Assembly: GCF_963678635.1 (NCBI RefSeq)
Contig: NC_087071.1
Coordinates: forward strand, 44,071,095 to 44,131,094
Source of the DNA: Symsagittifera roscoffensis
Lineage: Eukaryota; Xenacoelomorpha; Acoela; Convolutidae
Direction of reading: 5' to 3'
DNA: 60,000 nt
Below the pieces are notes generated by a model. That model was not told the DNA's origin, did no database searches, and saw only the letters and a list, made by a program, of their open reading frames with translations. Made by a program: the position numbers and the translations under genes. Positions 1 to 10,371 of the stretch are shown in pieces. Each line of letters opens with the position of its first letter. The first letter of the stretch is position 1.

Positions 1-187
1 AATAGATCTAGTATATACTGGTATTCTTGTGCGGTTAGAGGAGAGAAGAAAACAACTGATTTCATTCTGTATTTTAGTTTCTCTGGCTGAAATTGTGAAG
101 AGTTTCAGCTTTACAATTTTTTGTAAGTTTTAGTATTGGATCATGATTGGTTAGTGATCAATATTAATATATATATAGTTACCTTTG
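1..187 (-). repeat. E0 3' LTR, partial
   Basis: Reversed, this matches the first half of the E2 LTR: the stretches around AATAGATCTAG, the CTGAAATT/AATTTCAGC palindrome and GGATCATGATTGGTTA are shared. Its outer part lies beyond base 1, and the inner limit near 187 is approximate because the match fades in a TA-rich stretch. Confidence 0.7.
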
Positions 188-1599
188 TAAAGCAAAGTGT
201 TTTAGTACGAACTTTCTTTTTTTTCCTAAGTCGCAATTTATTTATCAAGAAGGGTATTGATAGTAGTCGTACCTGATTAGGTGGTCGATGGTTTGGGAAC
301 GGGAAAAATATATTTAGAAGAATGTATAGAAAATGGTGAATTGGATAGAAAAAAAGCTTCAAATGTTTTTGTTATGAATTCTAAATTATCAGTAAAAATT
401 AAAATGCAAAGAATTAGAAAAATTTGAAAAAAAATGATTTAAGATTGAAAGTGTTTTACTGAAAGAACTAGCGACTGGTTCGAAAGTGATCATTCAGAAA
501 GCGATTTCACTTGATCGAGATTTTTTCCAGTTTCTTTTGTGTGAGGTTGGATTCGTTTATTGACTTAAGTCAAGGGGGTTGGATATGGGTAGGTATTGGT
601 GAAGGATAGTCATGAGATTTTGAAATCAAGTTGCTATTTCTTTTTTTTGTTTTTGTTTTAGATAAACAGGTTTTTTTGTGCGGTAGATTAGCTTTAGGCT
701 GGGTGATTTGCAAATTTTTTGTTTCAGGCTGATTTACTGTTTTCTTTCGAAAGAATTCGTGGTTTTAATTTATCGAATTTTGTTGACTTTTAGTTAGTGT
801 GATCGAGAAAAATAGCAAGTTTGAGACAGTATTTGTTGGAGTTGTCTGATATGAAGGTTTTGCTTTTCTTACCTCGAAGTCTCTGAGTTATAGTTACAGT
901 TCTAGTTCAATTTGAGATCGGATCGCTTAATTGAACAGTGATGGCGGATAAAAAGTGTGAGATGAAGAAGTGCTGTGATTAGTCGATTTGTTCTGACTGT
1001 ATTTCTGTGAGATACACTTGGAAGAAAAAGAATCGTTTCAAGGTTTTAAAAATGGATAAATGTTATGAATTATTAAAAAAGATTGATGATGAGGAGTTGC
1101 TCTGAAAGAAGTATTAAGTCTGTGAGACAGGCTTATGTCTTTTTCTTTCTTCTTCAGATTGATCATGGAGTTTTTTTTCAAAATCTTTGGTTGTAGTATA
1201 AAGGCTTTGTAAATTTTCTCGGTTTGTTTCGGAGTCGGGCTGATTGGCGTAGAATGGATTTTTTTGTTTCGGGATTCAGTAGTTTTTCTTGTAATTTACT
1301 GTTTGTTCTTTCTGTAGTGATTTTCGTTTTTGGTTATTGTACTTTTGTTTTTAGTGTTTTTATATTTTTTGTTTGTTCGATTGCATTTGAGTGTTCTGAA
1401 GGGTTTTTGTTTTTGATATCTGGTATTGATTCAAAAATATCGAGTCCAGTTAATCAGTATAACTGGGTTAGCTCTCTAGGAGCGTACTCTTTTGGATGAT
1501 ATGTCAAGAGGTTGTTTCTAATTTGTATCATTTATTTTTATTTTGATCAATTAGTTTATATGTAACACCAATTTGTTTGTTATTAAATTGACATGGTCC

Positions 1600-2680
1600 T
1601 TTTCGTAGTGTTTGTAATTGTTTCGATGTCCTTTGTTTTTGTGAAAAATGGAGTAAGAACAAATATTCCAAATTTTGAATCCGAAGCTGGTGTAAAACGT
1701 GAATATGTTTTGTTTTGTAATAATTTCTTCGCTACTTCTGATATATTTCGTTATGTTTGTTATCTTTGCCTAAGATCCATTCCATTGAAGAACCGGAAGC
1801 TAATTTAAAAAATTATGAGTGGTGAAAAAGGTCGTCATCCTGGGTATGAACTGGTAGATTATATTATATTGAATCTTTTGATGGTTTACAATACCCTTGT
1901 GAACTTTTCGATGTGAATGTTGTAAACATTATCGGTGTACGTAGTTTTCGGTTTAAACCTATTTTGCAGGTTGATAAACCAAAAATTGTGTTAATTTGTG
2001 AAATACTTTCAGTGGAAATATACAGTGGAAATAATTTTTATCTCTGTTGACCATTCAGCGTATTTTTATCATTTCGGTTAATGATACATCGTAGATATTC
2101 TTGTAGTGAACGATTCATGCCTTCGACTAGTCCATTAGTCCATGAGGCATGCGAAGTTTTTGGTTTATGTTTGATAGTATATAAATTGCCTGAGGTTATA
2201 AATTCATTATTAATAAATTGAGTGCCATTGTTTGACAAGGATTTCTGGTAATCCGATTTTTGACATCCAGTTTTTGTAAAGTTTGTTAAGCATTAGCGTG
2301 GAACTGGATTTAGGGCTACCCAATTTGTAACTGCGTCTACTACTACCATGATAAATGAATCTTGTTCGGAAGAGGGTGATATTGGATCTTTTGTATCAAA
2401 TGATAATTGGTGATTGAACTATCAACTTTCTCCTTCAAAGTGGACCGCTGTTTTTCAGCGGTTTGTTTTTGACGTGGAAAAGGTTTATTCAGTTGATATG
2501 TGAGACAATCGATGCAGACTACTTTTTATCGAAATGGGTGCATTTGGGAAATAAAATTTTTGGATAAAGTTATCGTAGGTTTTTTTGAACCAACATGTCC
2601 TTTTATGTTTGATGAGTGTATGTTATAAAAAGCTAGTAAAATTAAACTGGTAGACAGGGTTCTTTGTATAAATGTAAGTA
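1600..2680 (-). pseudogene. Integrase relic of E0
   Basis: The longest open piece (2238-2038) reads through the end of an integrase core, including NGLVEGMNRSLQEYL, which holds the third catalytic residue (Glu). It is nearly the same as the E2 integrase. Upstream on the same strand, near 2560-2640, the motif NIKGH and a FYFPNAP segment of the zinc-binding N-terminus can be read in broken frames. Near 1600-1700 the antisense of the C-terminal part is recognisable. Several frame changes and stops separate these pieces, so this is a pseudogene. It supports the view that E0 and E2 are two members of one family. Confidence 0.75.
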
Positions 2681-3320
2681 TACTCTAAGATGTCTGTTTT
2701 TTTTCATTTTTTGATCTGTTGTTGTTTTTCGAAATAGCCAAGCAGGGTTTTGTTTCCTAATATAGTGATATCTACTTTTGCAGGTTGAGTTAAATATTTG
2801 TGCCAAGATTTTCGTTTGTCGAATAACGGGGACTAAATTTTAATGTTTTTGAAGTATTTTGGTTGTTAATTGAACAGTACATGGAAAATATTGTTTTGTA
2901 TTTCCTCATTTGTTATTGGAATACTGTCAATATGGTCTTTTAGATCAATAATCTTAATTATTGTAGATTTTTTTTGCTTTTATCTAATAGTCCAGCAAGA
3001 TTTTGTTGTGACTATGAAATCTTGCTTTTCTATTTATGTTTCTCAGCGCTTGTTTAAGTGAGAATTGTTTTATTATGAACGAGAAGTAGTAGATATGTTT
3101 GAATGTTTTTTTCCTGTTAGGTAAACTTCATAATAATTATTTTGACTTTCCAAATGAAGTTGAAAATTTTTTAGCGTTATTTTTTAGCATTGAAGCTTTT
3201 TAGCATTATAGTCGTGGTGATGTTTTGTCTTTTGCAAGGAACATTTTTTTTCTGTGAAATTTCAACTTGTTTTTTTTCTGGGAATTTTTTGTGCCTCAGG
3301 TGAATTTTTCGTGCTCCAGG

Positions 3321-3688
3321 TGAATTTAGGTCCGGGACGGCCTTCTCATAGAGTAGTTTCGGGTAATTTACTCTGTCTGTTTGTCACGCTATCTTATTTT
3401 TGCCCTGTTAGATTTGTGCAACTTCTTAGTCTATTACCAATCCTAATCTTACTCTTATTTTTCCTAGTCTCAGCAGATATAATTTATACTGGTATTCTTG
3501 CGAGGTTAGAAGAGTAAGAAAACAACTGATTTAACTCTGTTTTATGTTTTCTCTGGCTGAAATTATGAATGGTTTCAGCTTTACAGTTTGTGTAATCTTT
3601 AGTAATGGATCATGTTTGTTTAGTTCTAAATATTTTACGGTGATAAATATCAAGATATATAACAAATACTTGTTTTGAGCTGGTTCCA
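3321..3688 (-). repeat. E0 5' LTR
   Basis: Reversed, it starts TGGAACC-like (GGTTCCA ends at 3688 on +) and ends TGAATT-like (at 3321), matching the ends TGGAACC...AACTCA of the E2 LTR. The middle matches over GTCACGCTATCTTATTTT and TGCAACTTCTTAGTCTA. It is about 368 bp against 410 bp in E2, with many substitutions. Confidence 0.75.
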
Positions 3689-4354
3689 AAACACTGATAT
3701 CTCTCTTATGAGGAATTAAGTGAAATAATTTTGTGAAGATTTCATGATTGTCTCGAAAAATAAACTTTGTTGTCATCGATAATAATTGTTTATAACTGTG
3801 GTTGGAATTATCTGTGCAATTGGCTACTGTAGTTTATATATATGCATGGGATAGCTCTCTGGAATCTGCAAATGCATCTTAAAATCTATCTTGTTTTTGC
3901 CTTCCAATATCGTTTCCTGTTCCTAGAAGTCTTTATTTAGCTAAAGATGGGAAAAGTTGTTTAGACGTTTGAACCTGTCAGTGTTGAGATACGGATGTTC
4001 TTTCAAAAGATTTTCTAATACTTTCAAAATTCTTTGTCTGTAAGTTTTTTTTGAAACTGGCAGCCTGTTTCTTGATGCTTTTTTGAAAGAAAATAATACT
4101 TTTTTCAAGATCTGATTGTTACGCAATACATGAAAATTACTACCATTAGTTTTTGGTTGTTTGGTGTTGTTTCTTTTAATAAAGCCGCCCCTTTCAGAAT
4201 CATAAATAGGATTGCGATTTGAGACATAAATTTTTATACTCTCAAAATCGTTTGAACTATGCAGGCTCGTAAAGTTTTTCTGAATTTTTTTCAAAATGAA
4301 TCTTTCGAAATTTTTCAAAAAGTTTTATTTAATTAAAAGCATGAAGTGGTCTTT

Positions 4355-4785
4355 GTGATTTTTTGTAAGTTTCTTTTTTCAGGAAAGATTTTTCACGCTC
4401 AAAGTAGATTTTTTTTTCGCTTTCGCAGTTTGACCTATGGTTTGTTAAGTTAACTTCATTTCTTTTATTGAATGAAGTCAAATTTAGCTATTGAACTGCA
4501 AAATGAAAAAGGTCACGGAAATCTTGAATGAATTCTAGTTTCAAAATGAATTTTGTTTTTCTGAATTTGCAGTGAAATAAAAAAGTTACTTCTTGATTTT
4601 TTTTGTGTCTAAATCGGATAGTGTGCGAGAAAATTGCTTTTCATCAACATTTGAAATTCTCAGAGTTCCATCGTCATTTAGCTTTTTTTTCAAAAAATGA
4701 AAGTTGAAAAATGATCAAAACATTTCAATCGATTTTTTGGTTCTCTTATTCTTTTTCACTTAGCAATTGTCTGTTGGCTATGTTT
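4355..4785 (+). repeat. Repeat family R, copy 1
   Basis: Diverged copy. The conserved start (TTTTTTCAGGAAA...) and the tail TGTCTGTTGGCTATGTTTG are recognisable. The limits are approximate. Confidence 0.5.
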
Positions 4786-5964
4786 GTTTCTTTGAACTAC
4801 ATTTTTCTATTGACTTACTTGTGATCCACTCTCAAACAAATTCTACTAGCAATCAGCGTAGTGTGTTAGTACGAATCTTCTTTTATTTCTAAGCTAACTA
4901 GCAAGTAAAAGTGTTCATTGAAAGTGGATAGCGTTCACTTATTTAGTGGCACTTTTGCTATAATCACGATCTGGCATTCGAAAGTTCATGGCATCTGTTC
5001 TCTGCTCTTTTGGCTAGTGTTTGTGATGTATTGAGTGGTTTGTGCGTGAGACTCATAATCTTTAGGTCGCAGATAAAATTCGAGACGTAGCCTAATGTTT
5101 GCTAAGTGGACGCTTATTTCTTATTTTTCTTATTGCATTTTATAGAGCTGCTTTTTTCGTGTCCTCCTAGTGTTTGCGAAGCGAAGCTTTGCATCTGCAG
5201 TTTTTACAATTTAATGTTTCTAGTGCTTTCCGAATGGTTCTACGATACTTTCAGTTGAAATTTCTGAATTGTTGTAGATTGAGATTTTGTGTGTATCTCA
5301 ATATTGTTCTATGATTTCAAATGTTTTTTCAAGTTGGGCGAAATCAACTGTGCGAGAATAGACTGAATTTACGACATTTCCAAGGCTTTAGTTTTCAGGA
5401 TCTAGATGTTTTAATAAAAATTTTTGGTATATCTATCTCAAATGAAATTCTTCTAGAATTACTGCGAGTGACTTATATTACGTGACCGAGTGGGCAAGGC
5501 AAGTTACTTCAAACTTTTTCTAAAATTTTCAATTTTTTAGGGTAAAATGATAGAGTATAATGAAATTATTCTGGTTGTCATATTTTTTCCCTTCATTAAA
5601 GATTGCTGTCTAAGCCCTATATAAGGTTGTGAATTGAGACTAGAATATGACATCCCTCTTTTTTTGTAGTTTTGAGAAAATTATACCTCTCCTTTAAATG
5701 ATTCATTTTCTACATAAAATTTCAAAATGTTGCGAAGCGTTTTAGGGTTTCTCGTTTATAATTACCTGTTGTATCTAGTCTCTTTATAGGATTGTGATTT
5801 CACAGGGAAAATGAGGAAATAGGATCGTGATTTCTCAGGGAAAATGAGAGAAATCAGTTATTGAGAAATTATGAATGTTCGAAGTGTTCATTGTCGACGA
5901 ATTTAATTCAGACTGTTATATAGGCGCTGAATTAATTTTTTAACGAAAGTTTTAAACATTTGTT

Positions 5965-6340
5965 AGGCTCAAATTTACTTTTTCGAGGTTTGACTTGTGA
6001 TTGCTTTTTCAGTTCTGTTCATTTCCTTTATTAAAAGGAAGGCAAATTAGTATCGAACAGCTAAAGTGTAAAGGTCTCTGAAAAACTTGATCAACTTCTA
6101 GTTTGGAAAGTGGAATGTAATTTTTCAGATTTCCTAGTGGAATTTCAATTTTTGATCCAATTTTCTCAAATTGGGTTTGTGCAATCTTAAAATATCCATC
6201 ATAAATTGTTCTGGAAACTCAAAGCCTTGTGGGAATCTATTTTTTGTGTAAAATTCGAATGTTGAGATTTTTTCATAAAATAAGTCTTTCTTTTTTGTTT
6301 GCTTGCCTTTATTGACTTTTTTCGAGCTAAATGTTGACTG
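5965..6340 (+). repeat. Repeat family R, copy 2
   Basis: It shares TTCTAGTTTGGAAAGTGGAAT, a TTTTCTCAAATTGGGTT block and ATAAATTGTTCTGGAA with the copies at 13505 and 26636. The end is not clear. Confidence 0.55.
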
Positions 6341-7325
6341 TGTTCTGTTATTCGAAAAATTGTTTTTCAAAATTATTTTGTAAAATCTTGGTTTGTCGTA
6401 TTTTGTTTCATGACATAAAACAGCCTGTTGAACTTTTCCTACATGGAACTTTTCAAAGTACATGGAAAAGTTGGGAATCTTTTTGTTATACGCATTCGCT
6501 TGTTTGATTTTTGGTTGCCTCTTTGACTTTGTTTTAAAATCAATTTTTAGAACTTTCGGAATACAGAGGAATTTGAGAGTTTTGTTTTTTCATGTGTTTT
6601 TTCAAATTTGCTCCTTCTTTCAAAACGCTGCTCAGGACTGCGAATCATTTTTGATAATATGACACTTCTAAATGTTCTTATTTTTGAGAATTGGTTATTT
6701 CAATAGAATTTTAAAAAGTGAAAGGAAAGTTCCTTTATCGGTACCTGGCTTGGCCCTTGATTTTTGCACGATAGGCTTCAAATGCGGTTCACTCAATATT
6801 AAATTTTGGACATTTTTTTTTTCAGTTTTGAAACACTCCGTATTGTCTTCTATCTGTAGCTTATTCCATATAGGTGCCTATAACTAAACTCGCGATTAAT
6901 GACTGAAGTGTTTAATGACTTTGAAATGATAATCTGGAGCAGCAAATCTGAAGCAGCAAATGAAGGAGCGGCATCAGTTTTTACTGCCAGTCTGCCACTG
7001 GCAAATTCATTTGGCTGAAGTTCATTCTACAGCAAATGGTACTGGATTAATTATTAGGCGAATTATGAACCGAAAAAGTGCATATCTCTATGGGGTCCAT
7101 TTTTGAGCTTGCATTATTAATGATTGATTTTTGGAATCGGAATCACAGTCTAGCTGCGCCTTAAAATGCTTGTTTATGCAATAGACTTCAATTGGATTGC
7201 TAGGCGTCAATTTATTTTATCTGAAAAAATCGTGTTAGTATTCTGTTCATTCGTTATTTTAGATTAGCGTCAACAGTAATCTCGGTTTTTGTTGGTCTGT
7301 AGATAGCGTTTGTTGTCCTAGACTA

Positions 7326-7988
7326 TCATTTCGTCAATTTGTCAACGACTTTTTTTGCTATAACTTTAATTAAATCCACGTAGAACAATATAGCTTGGAC
7401 ACTCGCGAATTGTTCAAATCCTTTCTTCGCGCCTGCTGTAGCTACTTCTTTGAATGTAAACTGGCTCAAGTTCTTAGTGCTCGTTCTTAGTGCAGCATAA
7501 TTCACCATACCGTTTTTAAGCGCAGCCTTGAAACCGCCTGCAAACGCGTCCTCTAGCAATTCTTTAGCAACCTCTTTTGATTCCATTTTTAGTCCCTCGT
7601 TGAAAATATGTTGGGCAGCTTTTGAAGTTAGTCCTTGAGCTAACTCCTTGGCGAGTCTCTGTCCCACTTCTTTGCCCACTTTTTTTTCTGCTTCCTTGCC
7701 AGCCTGCTTTACTGCGGTTCTCGCAGCTTCGATGGTAGCTTGCTTCGCTGCTGTTTTTGCAGTGTTAGTTGCCGCAACCGAGACTCCCATAGTGGCAATG
7801 CTGACGGCTCCACCAATTACGTCAAAAACCAGCTCCGTTGTGTTTCCTTCTTTTATATCTGTGTATATTTCGCATGCTGTTATTGCAATCTGTACACCCA
7901 TTCCCAAAAATGGCATACCTGTTAGGTATGCTCCAGTGACGAGCGCAGTCTTTGCCAGAGGTTTTCCAACCTTTTTCACGACAGACAT
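7326..7988 (-). CDS. Unidentified 220-aa Ala/Lys-rich protein, single exon
   Basis: I do not recognise this protein. The frame is open for 220 codons from an ATG and is visibly richer in G and C than its surroundings, which argues for real coding. The N-terminus is basic (MSVVKKVGKPLAK). Hydrophobic Gly/Ala-rich stretches follow at about residues 17-37 and 55-75, the second containing VIGGAVSIATMGVSVAA. The rest is a long Ala/Lys/Glu-rich, probably helical and amphipathic region, with one more hydrophobic stretch before a Lys-rich end. This suggests a membrane-interacting or pore-type protein, but that is inference only. There is no intron, no neighbouring partner gene and no signal peptide of the usual kind. 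It could be a horizontally acquired, viral or transposon cargo gene, or a lineage-specific gene in a UGDH intron. Confidence 0.5.
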   Translation of the reverse strand: MSVVKKVGKPLAKTALVTGAYLTGMPFLGMGVQIAITACEIYTDIKEGNTTELVFDVIGGAVSIATMGVSVAATNTAKTAAKQATIEAARTAVKQAGKEAEKKVGKEVGQRLAKELAQGLTSKAAQHIFNEGLKMESKEVAKELLEDAFAGGFKAALKNGMVNYAALRTSTKNLSQFTFKEVATAGAKKGFEQFASVQAILFYVDLIKVIAKKVVDKLTK

Positions 7989-8067
7989 TTCCTTTTTCGT
8001 TTTTTCTGGTCAATCTCTAAAAAACAGTATACACTTAGTTTTCTCGACACTGGGAACATCTTTAAGA

Positions 8068-8227
8068 ATGTCGTTCTCGAATCAAGACTGTAAGGGTTTT
8101 AATATGATATGTCACTCAACCCAGTCCAATGATTATTTGTGGTGCCTTATTTTGCGTGAAAAAGAAAAAACTGAAACAACCGAATTCAACGTTCCTCCCC
8201 TTTTCACTGGTCGGAACATAAATTGGG
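8068..8227 (+). repeat. Repeat family S, copy 1
   Basis: It shares CGAATCAAGACTG, TGTCACTCAACCCA, TTTGTGGTG and CACTGGTCGGAACA with 9474-9612, allowing substitutions. Its nature is unknown. Confidence 0.55.
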
Positions 8228-9473
8228 GTACAATTTTTGCATGGCTGGAACCGCAAGTAGCACTACTCTTGTTGTGAGTGCGAGTGATTCAGCTCGCGGG
8301 TTGGGTCAAATATAATGGGGGTTTGTTTGCTGTTTTATTTATATGCTGATATTTTCAACACTTGGATTTTTATGAAGCGGAGTTAAACGAGCGAGTGAGA
8401 AATGTTGAAGATGGCCATGTTTGACCAGTGTGGTGGGGATTTTGATGTTCCGTTCTGTTTTCAAGATACTTATAATTAATGATATGCGAGGCTGTTCTCG
8501 CTAGAAATCATAGCGAGAAAACTCACGGTCTTAACTAATGAATTTTCTGGTGAACGAAGAACAGTGTGTGAAAAAAAGTCAAAAACTGAAAGATCGAAAC
8601 AAAGTTCAAAGTTTTTCAGGCGCTGTTTTTTTACTAAAATTGATTTATTAATGTTTTCGTTTTCTTTGTTGAATTGTACTTTCCGATAATTATAGTCAAT
8701 TTAAATATGAATTGAAATGTTTTCTACCTCAGAACAGAAACGAGGCAGAAATAGAGGCAGTTCTCAAAATTTACCTGATGCAATTGGGAGTTGCCCTCTA
8801 ACATCAATTTTCGTTGTGGTATGGCGGTAGAGCTAAGTGTTTTACAGCTTCTTGGTCACGATTTTAATTTTTGTGTTCGAATTTTGATTTATAATGAGTT
8901 TTGTGAGTTGCAGACAGAACCGCAGAGTTTTGAAAATATTTTTCTCAGTTTCTTTCTGAGACGCTGACTAAACAGCAAAAGATATTTTTTTATATATCAC
9001 ATGAAAAATATATCACGGCGTGTTCTACAAAATATGCTATTATTATATATCTTGCGAATCATAATTAGGTGTATAAAGCAAAAAGTGCTATTTTTAATTA
9101 TCTTATGAATTATATTACGGTGCTTATAACTTTGATCACGATAACTGATTGGCGACAGAAAACTAAAACTGTCTAACCTAATATTTACAAACACATACGA
9201 TTTATGAATTTCAAGTCCTGAAAGTGTGCGATAAAATATGATGGCCGGTGCCGACAAGTAGCAAAGAATGTTCCGACCATATTCTTAAAAAATATTTTAA
9301 AAATTTCCTTTTTTTAATTAGTTATTTTTTGTGTGTCGTGTGATAAAAAGTCTCACGGCGTATCTTTCTATAAAAAGCCTGCTCGCTGGAATTACTTGCT
9401 CGAAATTAGGCAAAAATCATTTAAAAAATTGAAGCAGTTTTTTTCAAAACTGTGAGAACTCTTTGATATTTTT

Positions 9474-9612
9474 AATGTTCGAATCAGGACTGAAAAGCCG
9501 TTAGTATGATGTATCACTCGACCCATTCCGATGAAAATTTGTGGTATTTGATTTTGAGTGAAAACAAAAGCATCCGAATACAAATTTCTTCGCCATTTTC
9601 AATGGTCGGAAC
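9474..9612 (+). repeat. Repeat family S, copy 2
   Basis: Diverged copy of 8068-8227 in the same orientation. Confidence 0.55.
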
Positions 9613-9814
9613 AAATAGCTCTCGAAAATGTTAATGCGATGTGATGATTTGATGAACACTGTTCTCTAAACCATGTAGAGTTAGTCCAACTAAAGCGTAA
9701 ATTGATGGTCATCTCGTTCTTAGTTTCTACTGAAGGGTTTCTGCTTAATCTTGTGACCAAAATAATGTCCCTATCAAACATGTAATAGGAAAAGACTCAA
9801 AAATTATTGATGCA

Positions 9815-10032
9815 CTTAGATATAATGCACTTTTTGAGTTCGACTTTTTGCTCAAGTTGGGTTCATTTTATCAAAAAAGCGCCAATCATAATTTTTTCTA
9901 GAAGCTTAAAGAGCTTAAAGGGCATCTATTTTTTTCTTTGAAATTCGATAGTTGAGATTTTTTTTCAAGAAAGTCAGTGTTTTTTATGTTAATTTGCGTT
10001 CAATACTCTTTTCCAATCTTTGATTGGCTATG
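9815..10032 (+). repeat. Repeat family R, copy 3
   Basis: It contains CAAGTTGGGTTCATTTTATC, the CATCTATTTTTTTCTTTGAA block and the tail CTTTGATTGGCTATGTT, shared with the copy at 13505. Confidence 0.65.
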
Positions 10033-10223
10033 TTCAAGGAGTACAAGTTAAAGAGAAAAAATAGAATATTTAGTTATTGTTTGCAAAAAACTTGGTGTGC
10101 CTAAGAGGAGGTGCTTAAGACTTGAGTATAACACTTAAGGAGATTGCTTGAAAATCCTGAGTAAAACTATACTGAGTAAACCTTGCTTGAAAACTATACT
10201 CAGGATTATTTTCTGTCTCCTAG

Positions 10224-10371
10224 GCAGCCAATGCCCTCCTGGCCCAGCGTATCTCCAGCATCAATGCCATATCCGCCATCTGCGAGGCCACAGGCGCTGA
10301 CGTCACTCAAGTGTCACATGCAGTCGGATTCGACAAGAGGATAGGCGACAAGTTCCTACAACCCAGTCTAG
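10224..10371 (+). CDS. UGDH: UGDH exon a (first in window)
   Basis: The acceptor TCCTAG precedes GCAGCCAATGCC (AANA) and the donor is CTAG|GTAAGT. It enters in phase 0 and leaves in phase 1. It codes the helix that links the two Rossmann domains and the KRIGDKFL motif. Confidence 0.9.

Larger units (their letters stand above)
1..3688 (-). mobile_element. E0: decayed LTR retroelement related to E2, cut by the window edge
   Basis: On the minus strand this reads 5' LTR (3321-3688), an integrase relic (about 1600-2680), then a 3' LTR that starts near 187 and runs off the window. Both LTRs and the integrase are recognisably related to E2 at 31698-43492. The stretches 188-1600 and 2680-3320 hold no frame I can assign, and I see no gag, reverse transcriptase or envelope. 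As in E2, the integrase lies close behind the 5' LTR with no room for a normal gag-pol. The plus strand is rich in T and G, the mirror of the A/C-rich coding strand of E2. Stops and indels make it clearly dead. Confidence 0.75.
3689..7325. other. Non-coding stretch with degenerate repeats
   Basis: No gene can be supported. It holds two copies of repeat family R (4355-4785 and 5965-6340). A short tandem duplication lies near 5788-5848, two ~33-bp units sharing CAGGGAAAATGAG. The minus-strand open frames 4318-3941 and 6463-6134 lie in or beside these repeats and look like chance frames. If the UGDH transcription unit starts to the left of the window, this is intron. Confidence 0.6.
7989..10223. 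other. Non-coding stretch upstream of the first visible UGDH exon
   Basis: No coding exon is recognised. It holds two copies of a ~150-bp repeat (family S, 8068-8227 and 9474-9612), copy 3 of family R (9815-10032) and, just before the UGDH exon, a short inverted repeat (AATCCTGAGTA/TACTCAGGATT, about 10155-10207). Confidence 0.6.

Noticed and set aside
3941-4318. 125-codon minus-strand Lys/Asn-rich frame
   Set aside because: Low-complexity AT-rich composition next to a family R copy, no recognisable domain and no splice or start support.
6134-6463. 109-codon minus-strand frame
   Set aside because: It is antisense of repeat family R copy 2; other copies have no such frame kept.
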